Assembly: GCA_036426205.1 (NCBI GenBank)
Contig: CM071570.1
Location: forward strand, 69,465,585 to 69,529,584
Length of the DNA: 64,000 nucleotides
Direction of reading: 5' to 3'
Origin: Ascaphus truei
Lineage: Eukaryota > Chordata > Amphibia > Anura > Ascaphidae
Shown here piece after piece: positions 57,278 to 64,000 of this stretch. How positions within the stretch are numbered: position 1 is the stretch's first letter; every line of letters begins with the position of its first letter. The position numbers were made by a program, and so were the translations under genes. The notes below the pieces were generated by a model. The model had not been told where the DNA came from and did not search any database. It saw only the letters and a list, made by a program, of their open reading frames with translations.

Positions 57278-57948
57278 CAAAGTAGAGAGTAATGCAGCGC
57301 ACCGCGATCCAAAGGAAGAACAGGTCTGGCCAAAAATATCTGATCTTTATTGAAGTGTCATAAAATCAAGGGATGCAACCCTTCTACGCGTTTCGTGCAT
57401 AGCACTTTATCAAGAAGTGCTTCCACACGATATACAGAGCGTTTATGTAGCAATGGCCGCCAAATCTCGCGATATCTGTGACGTCACGTTTGTGTCATAA
57501 CCAATAGAAACTCACTAGTCTCGCGCATGCGCATCGCGGCTCTGAACGGGGGAGTAACCAGCCTCACGCAATCTCCCCACCACTGCAGGGGAACGCCCCT
57601 AGGGGAGTGCCACACAGGGAGGAGTGATAACAGGGGAGACTGTATCCGCCCCATCCTTTGGATCGCGGTGCGCTGTATTACTCTCTACTTTGCTAGACTA
57701 CACTCTCTACAGCAGCACGCGATGGAGGGGAGACTCTGGTGAAAGCAGTGGTACAGTGAGTACTCAGGGCCAACCCAATGAGGTGGAGGAGGCTGTCTCT
57801 GGACTACATACCCCCACCTTCAGGGTATCTGGTGCCCCAACTTTTGAATACTCAAATGCATGCATTGATAATAATCAATATCCAGATTGTACTCCCCTCT
57901 TTCCTGTGTATAGGACACTTTTGAGCACCTTACCTCACCCTAACTCCG
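57278..57948 (-). mobile_element. Ribozyme-bearing retroelement insert with 16-bp target duplication
   Basis: TATATGTGATTTTTGG occurs at 57262-57277 and 57949-57964. The site is continuous in the opposite arm and in copy A, so the 671-bp insert is precise. Its left terminus (57278-57316, CAAAGTAGAGAGTAATGCAG...) is repeated inverted at 57654-57692. A hammerhead-like motif lies at 57381-57417 on the minus strand. Inverted partial LTR copies plus hammerheads are features of Penelope-like elements. No coding region remains. Confidence 0.75.
57381..57417 (-). ncRNA. Hammerhead-like motif in the 671-bp insert
   Basis: Minus strand: CTTC (helix I), TTGATAA, A, GTGC-TAT-GCAC (helix II), GAAACGCGTA, GAAG (helix I). 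Helices and GAAA are good, but two core bases differ from CUGANGA (C to U, G to A). Confidence 0.5.
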
Positions 57949-59532
57949 TATATGTGATTTTTGGATGTAAATGCATTGTTTTTTATGCTCTATTATTGCC
58001 CCTATATGTTATGTATATCTATCTATATGTAAAGACAAACAGGGATAATAATTGATTGTTTTGCTAATGTTTATAGTCTTTTCATGTATGGCTAATGTAT
58101 TTATCATCTTTATTTTGACATTGGTGTGAATAATGTAATTTGTGTTTAGTTACAGGTTATTTTTAATGGCTTCTTTCTGGTAGTTAGATTAGAATGATGG
58201 TGGTTACTTTCAATTAGAATTCTTTTTGCAATGGTTTGGCTTTAGGAATTGAATAGGGAATTGTATAATTGATTTGTATTGTATTGTAATTGGTTTAGGA
58301 AATGGATTAATTGATTGATGGTAATTGTATTGATGTTGCTTAGTTTCTATTTGATTTTCATGATGGCGTTGGTGGTTAGGGGACATTGTTCAAAGTGTAT
58401 TTTATTGTTACATATATTTTGCATAGTGTTACATGATGCTCAGATTAATTGCATCATGTACACACTCAATGCAATTGTGTGACATTTCATATACATTTGT
58501 GTAGCTGCTGGTTTGTTGTTTTATATTTACAATTGCTGCTGGATTTAGTGTAAGATGCAATGTGGTGATTTTAAGAGTAAGAATTCATGTTTTGATTTAT
58601 GCATGTTTTATGTGTTTCATAATGGGCAAATAATCTATTATCCATATCTGGATAATAGTTATTTTGCACATTATTGTACTGTATGTGTTGGGGGGTGGAT
58701 TGATGTATTTAATGTATAGGTCCGGTTTATTTTTTTTACATACAGGGTTGGTTCCTCAGGTCTGCGAGAGACCTCTGGAGACCACCTGCGGTATCCTCTG
58801 GCTTCTCACGGGTACCATGCTGCCGGGTCCACGGGGGACACCTGCGGGGAAGAACCGGTGGCCCCACATCTGTGGGGGCACCGCGGACCCGTAGGGACCA
58901 CCCGTGGGTCCCCAGACCCCCATGGGAATCACCCGAGGCCCCTCAGACACATGTGGGTCTGACCCGGGGCCCCCCAGACATCCGCGGGCCTACCGTGGAG
59001 ACCCTATTGTGGCCCACGGTGACCCGCGGAGACCACCTGGTGGACCATGGCACCTGGCGGGACCCACCAACAGGCCTCAAGACCCCGTGTGAAACATGAT
59101 GCTGGGCACCTGTAGGTCTGTGATGTGACCCGTCAGGCCCACTGGGGGGTCCCTTGGGCCTGGGGTATGAACCCTGTATGTAAAATAATAAATCATGTAT
59201 TTATGGGGGGGCACAGGGGGTGGGTTATGTATTTAATAAATAGAATGATGTTTATTGTGGGGCTGTGTATTGTTTTTATTGTGGGTACTGGGGGTGGGGG
59301 AAGGGGAAATTGGCCCCAAGGGTATGTGGGTAGGCCTCCCGGCTGGGTAGTGAGTGAGGGTGGTTAGGCCTCATGGGGTGGGGAGTTAGTGGGGGAGGGT
59401 ATGTAGGCCTCCCGGGTGGTGGGTGAGGGTGGGTTAACCCCTTAATGACTGTAGCGGTTAATTACCGCTATGGTGATTAAGGGGTTAGGGGACATTACAT
59501 TGGATGTTTTTATTCTTGTGTATGTTTTGCAG

Positions 59533-59601
59533 CATCGGAGGGGGCATGGGCAGGATGAAGATGAGGATGAAGATGGCCTTCATCGTGGCAGCCTGTGAAA
59601 G
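59533..59601 (+). other. 69-nt exon-like cassette in copy D right arm
   Basis: Bounded by TTTTGCAG and GTAAGTG; three substitutions relative to copy C. It lies downstream, in the transcription direction, of the promoter-like centre, the short frame and the GC-rich block. Confidence 0.5.
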
Positions 59602-60436
59602 GTAAGTGTAATATGTTTTTACTGTATTTATTGAAAGTTATATGTATTTAAAATGGGCAAATGCATTATTATCCATATGTGGATAATAGTAATTTTGCCC
59701 ATTACTGTATTGTATGTGTTAGGGGGGTGTATTTAGTTATAAATATTGTTTATTATTTTTGGAGGCACAACATTGGTACCGCAGGCCCGCGGGTACCCCG
59801 GGACTCCCGCGGGGACCCCCGCTTGGTGAGCCGGGGACCCCCGGACCACCACGGGGTCAGCCGGGGACAGCGGCGCGACCCCTGGGCTCCCTCGAGGACA
59901 CCCGCGGGGTCAGCCAGGGACACCCGCCGGCCTGTTGTATGTGTTTTGCGCATTCAAAAATGTAAAGCAATAATTTTTTCTAAGTCCAGCTTTTTTTGCG
60001 TCTACCTTGAGCTGACGTGTTCTGATCAACGCAGCTTTCGCGTACGCTAAGGTTGCGTTGCTTAGTGCATCCCGCTTAAGGGCAGAATTTAACGCAAACA
60101 GGGTAACGAATGAGCAAAGTTGGACTTCGAAAAAATTCCTGAAAAAAGTCAGTTTTAGAGCGCAAAGTGCCTGTTTGCGTTGCTTAGTGCATCGTGTTCA
60201 GCGCAACATCACGTTCTAAGAGCACTTTGCGCTCTAAAAGCGACTTAACGGAGCTTAGTGCATGACCCCCGAAATCTCTTCACGCGTATATGCGTTAACA
60301 TACATAACGTGCATAGGCATTGATCAAAAGTCCCACACTTGCGCAATGGAAAATATACAGTATATCCCACATATCCCTTGCGAAATTAGGCCGCAAATGG
60401 ATGGCAACAACTTATATCAAATAAAGCAAATACACG

Positions 60437-61246
60437 TGTAGCCCTGTGTAATTTTGGGGTTACATGCCTCTCTCCTCCTGTGCAATAATCCCTGTTAAAA
60501 GGGCAGGTTTGCCAGGAGTAATCATGAGGTTTGCCCTCATCCCCTGTGATGTGTATTGTGTAGTGAAGGAAGTGACATCATGCTCTGTGTCCAATTACAG
60601 TGACACAGGGGTGGTGCCTACTGGAGCTATATAGTATGCAACACTGCCTGAATTCAGTGTGTGTGAGTGTCTCATTCCACTTGAATGAGACTGTCTTACC
60701 CAACACATTGCCAGGGCTCTGGCAAGGATTGTGGCCCTCCCCTAGGGGAGAGGTGGGCAGACTATTCCCCTTACTCTATTAGAGAGTAAGGGAAGAGCAA
60801 GGACAGCTTCTAGGGCCCTGACTAGGAGTGGTGTCCAGGGACTTCCTTGAGGTGGGCAACCTTTATGATGAGCGGCTAGAGACCGGCCGCAATGATGGGC
60901 AGTCTGCCACTAAAGATGACAATAAAGAATGTCCAACATGAAAGAACCTTCTTGCCTGAGAGTGGAGTCATTCAGGGAGAAGCTGCACACAGAGGTTCTC
61001 TTTCAGAGACTCCTCCCTGTTGTCGTGGGGATCTGGAAGAGATGGAGGCGCTGTACCAGAAGTGAGTAGTTCTCAGCATTACCTCACGAGCCAGTCCTGA
61101 TGTATTTCCCCATATCACCGCGGAAGAATCAGGAGTTCTGTAAGCCAGCAGGTGCACCACACTATAGTACATGTAACATGGGGCAGTTTCCTCACGTAAG
61201 GGACCAATGTGAGATTGGGGGGGGGGGGGGGGGAAACACCGTTACA
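60437..61246 (+). mobile_element. Solo LTR with 4-bp target duplication
   Basis: Starts TGTAGCCC and ends CCGTTACA, flanked by CACG on both sides (60433-60436, 61247-61250). It contains CTATATAG (TATA box, near 60627) and AATAAAG (near 60918) in the plus orientation, and a G-run at 61217-61233 close to the 3' end. No internal sequence follows, so it is a solo LTR. A 4-bp duplication fits Ty3/gypsy or a retrovirus-like element; the family is not identified. Confidence 0.8.
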
Positions 61247-61351
61247 CACGTTACAAAAAAAGCCAGTTATTCAGAGCATAGACTCGCGTTGACTGAGAAA
61301 CATGCCTCAAAAAGTCTCAAGTGGTGTCTCTGACAAATCTGTAAGAATAAG

Positions 61352-62610
61352 GTTGTTCAGATTTTCAGATTTTCAGATGAGGAGTTAGACATCCTTATTA
61401 ATGGCATTGTAGATAACCATGCCAAGCCGTTTGGGGAGCTGTACATCCTTATAGAAATTATATATCTTGGGCATGCTGTACACACCACTGATATGCTGGG
61501 TTGACAGTTAAAGAAATGTTAAAAAATAAACTGTCAGATTATGCGAAGGCATCAAGCAGGGCCAGAGGTGGACCCCAGCAGATCTACACTTTGCTTCTCA
61601 TGAGCAACATATGAATGAGGTCATTTCCATATCCCAGGAAAGCTGGCAAGTAATGGAAAATAAATGATGACTATCGATTTCTCCTTCACAATGCCCTAAT
61701 AATCCACTACACATATTTTAATCAGATAGCTCCATGACACTACAATATTTCTATAACAGTTCAAGTCAATCCTAAGCATTATTACCACACTTGAAATAAA
61801 GAATTAGTTAACACATTGCTGTCCTGTGCTCTTTACATATTTACCTTTATGTAAGTACACATAGTATAAATACTTTAAAGAGCTGTAATGTTAATATAAA
61901 TTAGTAAGGTTTGGGTAGTATTAGTCATATAGTATTAATTGCTATAAAATGTAGTTCATTGATTTATACAGCATTATGCCGGTGCAACTGCCTGTTTTCG
62001 ACCAAATCACAGAACCAAACTTTGGCCAATTCTCCAAATACCCGCTCATATAAATGGGAGTAATGGTTTGTTAACGTTTACCACCGTTTTGTTAATCTTG
62101 GCTTAAAGTTTATTATAAAATACTTTTCTTTTCCTAGTTTATAGATAGAAAACATAGTTTTCACATGCAGTGTTAAAATTAAGAATGGCTATTTTGGTAC
62201 TCATGATATGTAACTTTCATCTCTACATAAGTCCATTTCACAGACAATCTACTGCACCATGTACCTAAGATGGTGATGTCTCTGAAATAGAGATGTTACA
62301 GATGACAGAGGGTAAAGTTATTTTAAATCTGTCAGAGGTGGCACCTCCTGCTCCTGCTGTGATACCTCTTGTTCCTGCTATGGCAACTCCTGCTCCAGCT
62401 GCAGCAACACCTATTCTGGCCTCTAAGTTATGGCAACTTCTGCTGTAGCAACTCTTGCTACTGCTGTGGTTGATTAAATAGTTGATGCTGCTATTATACA
62501 GTATCAGCAGAATTTACTGGCTTTACATCGAGCTATGAACTGCAACATCTACCCCCTAATAAGGGATGAGAGAAGGCACCACTGTGAAGTAATGTCATCA
62601 CTGCATTCAA
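61352..62610 (+). pseudogene. Myb/SANT-like DNA-binding protein relic (Harbinger-associated type)
   Basis: FSDEELDILINGIVDNHAKP near 61370 matches the start of the Myb/SANT-like domain common in amphibian Harbinger accessory proteins and their domesticated relatives. It is followed by KLSDYAKASSRARGGP near 61530. After a 600-bp unrecognised interval (61680-62280), a Pro/Ala-rich stretch (PAMATPAPAAATPI) and an IQYQQNLLALHRAMN-type helix continue to about 62600. Stops and frame changes occur throughout. In active Harbinger elements such a protein helps the transposase enter the nucleus and bind ends. No link to the palindromic elements is shown. Confidence 0.55.
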
Positions 62611-62699
62611 CCATATAACCACATAGAGTTTTAGTCTTTGCAGCAGGCCATAAAGGGTTTTAGGTCTCTCTCACTACTTACAACATCAATGGTGAGTGA

Positions 62700-64000
62700 A
62701 TCAAGTGGGGTTTGTACTCCACAAGAGACCATTAATGCAGTGGCTTCATGCTGATGGAGATCAACACCAGATCAACAGATCCCTCTCAATAGGGGAGGTG
62801 CCAGTGGCCTTTAAAAGAGCGCTAGTTCAACCCCTTTTGAAGAAAGTGGGTCTAAATGTTGATGTTCTCACCAACTATCGTAAAATCTCGAACTTTCCCA
62901 TGTAGGAGAGGTTTTGGAGAGGGAAGTTTTCAACCAGCTGGAAGATTATCTGGAAGAGCTGGCTCCTTCGATCCCATGCAGTCTGGCTTCAGAGCCGGTC
63001 ATGGAACTGAGTTGGCCTTAGACTGGGCTGTATTTCTGCCCTTGTCATGTTGGACCTCTCAGCGGTCTTTGACACGATTGATCATGGGATGCTGCTGCAC
63101 TTCCTGAGGGACTTAGCTGGTATCAGTAGAACCACACTACAATGGGTTGCTTAGTTCCTTCAGGGCCAGATGCAGCTATGGGATCCCATGTGCAACCAGT
63201 GGGGCGTATCCTCTTTTGGGTCCCTCAAGGGTCAGTGCTGTCATCGCACCTGTTCAACGTGTATGTAAGACCGCTGGACGAGATAATCTGGAAGCATGGT
63301 CTGAAGTGTCACCAGTATGCTGATGACACCCAGATCTATGTTTCATTCCAGTGCAGCCCGAGGATGGCAGTTGTTACATTGACGCTTGCTTAATCCAGGT
63401 GGTGGCATGGGTGGAGATGAATTGGCTGCAGCTCAACCCTGACAAGACAGAACTAATGATTATAGGTTCTACAAGATGCCTGAGTATGGGACAGGGGTTG
63501 TGCGAGCTGCCCCATTTCAATGGTGTACAGCTGCTTCCCGCGTCCCAAGTTCATAAAGCCTGGCATCCTCTCTGATCAGAGTCTCAATATGCGAGCTCAA
63601 ATGGCCTCAGTTGTTAAGACTGAATTTTTCTATCTGCACTGCTTCAGCATTTGCGTCCACTCCTGTTGTCTTTGAACCTTGAGTTACTGGTCCATGCCTT
63701 TGTATTGATGGGGTAGTACTACAGAAATGCCTTATATGCAAGACTACCGGTGTGCATGATGCGAGGATCCAGCTTGTGCAGAATGCTGCTGCTCAGATGC
63801 TGAGACATGTTTCTCGTGTTGAGCATATTACTCCTATCCTGCACGATCTGCACTGGCTTCCAGTGATCTTCCATGTTCGATTCAAGTTGCCATTGTGGCC
63901 CTTAAAACCTTGCAGGGCCTGGGCCTGCCCATGTGCAATCTCTTTTGATACCTCAGAAGGGATACTGGCTATAATCTCAGGTTCTCAGGGGGGTCAGCCT
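62700..64000 (+). pseudogene. L2-type LINE reverse transcriptase (runs off window)
   Basis: Plus strand RT from SLSIGEVPVAFKRALVQPLL (62790) through an NYRKISNFPM segment, DPMQSGFRAGHGTELAL, LDLSAVFDTIDHGMLLHFL and VPQGSVLSSHLFNVYVRPL. The catalytic YADD is at 63316-63327 (HQYADDTQIYVSF), followed by NWLQLNPDKTELMII. Late motifs include VQNAAAQMLRHVSRVEHITP and DLHWLPVIFHVRFKL near 63845. Several frameshifts; 5' truncated near 62700, with the 3' end outside the window. It differs in sequence from the L2 at 6.4-8.5 kb. Confidence 0.85.

Larger units (their letters stand above)
54193..60270. mobile_element. Palindromic Harbinger-like element, copy D (large, both arms around the centre)
   Basis: Left arm 54193 to about 56575 and right arm about 56576-60270 are reverse complements. 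Identity is roughly 90-95 percent by eye over GC-rich block, AT interior, short open frame and CCAAT/CRE centre. The right end (GCTTAGTGCATGACCCCC at 60270) is complete; the outer left arm is cut off by L1 element 2. Two later insertions sit inside: a TA-flanked MITE (55461-55835) and a ribozyme-bearing insert (57278-57948). Arm divergence argues against an assembly artefact. No transposase found. Confidence 0.8.

Noticed and set aside
1..64000. tRNA, rRNA, snRNA or host protein-coding genes
   Set aside because: I looked for A/B-box tRNA signatures, conserved rRNA motifs and spliced host exons by eye and saw none; a tRNAscan or protein search could still find something subtle.

Overview
This window looks like repeat-dense vertebrate DNA, most likely from an amphibian (anuran). 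I see no host gene, tRNA, rRNA or snRNA gene. The taxonomic guess is inference. It rests on the mix of a Gmr1-like Ty3/gypsy element, L1, L2 and CR1 LINEs, a Penelope-like GIY-YIG endonuclease, abundant MITEs, and a CR1-type 3' tail of the kind common in frog DNA. Almost every coding relic is broken by stops or frameshifts, so this is a graveyard of nested transposons.

Layout. 1-4.8 kb: two truncated copies of a Gmr1-like LTR retrotransposon (gag-PR-INT-RT order), both ending in microsatellites. 6.4-8.5 kb: minus-strand L2-type LINE. 9.0-9.9 kb: LTR-like sequence. 13.1-14.7 kb: solo LTR plus a Harbinger-type MITE, both inside the same older repeat. 14.8-15.3 kb: tandem repeat of about 200 bp. 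17.3-27.0 kb: minus-strand conventional Ty3/gypsy (RT-RH-INT), split inside RNase H by a near-full-length but decayed L1 with a 12-bp target-site duplication. 27.2-44.1 kb: CR1 LINE pieces interrupted by PLE-like repeats, including a 10-kb composite insert flanked by 15-bp direct repeats. This stretch also holds hammerhead-ribozyme-like motifs, a PLE endonuclease fragment, an L2 piece with a decayed 2A motif, and Tigger-, piggyBac- and other MITEs. 45.3-47.3 kb: second array of the 200-bp repeat, a hAT MITE and a TA-flanked MITE. 47.5-60.3 kb: two large palindromic elements with Harbinger-like ends, separated by a 5'-truncated L1. 60.4-61.2 kb: solo LTR. 61.4-62.6 kb: Myb/SANT-like pseudogene. 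62.7 kb to the end: L2-type LINE.

The most interesting material is: (1) a family of long palindromic elements (copies at 37.7-40.2, 43.1-43.8, 47.5-50.7 and 54.2-60.3 kb) whose centre carries CCAAT, CRE and TATA-like motifs and whose arms share a short open frame and a 69-nt exon-like cassette; (2) at least eight hammerhead-like motifs in Penelope-like repeats, one (35173-35217) with all three helices and an essentially complete core; (3) a 671-bp insertion with a 16-bp target duplication and inverted internal ends; and (4) the Gmr1-like element with Ty1/copia-like domain order and a SCAN-like gag.
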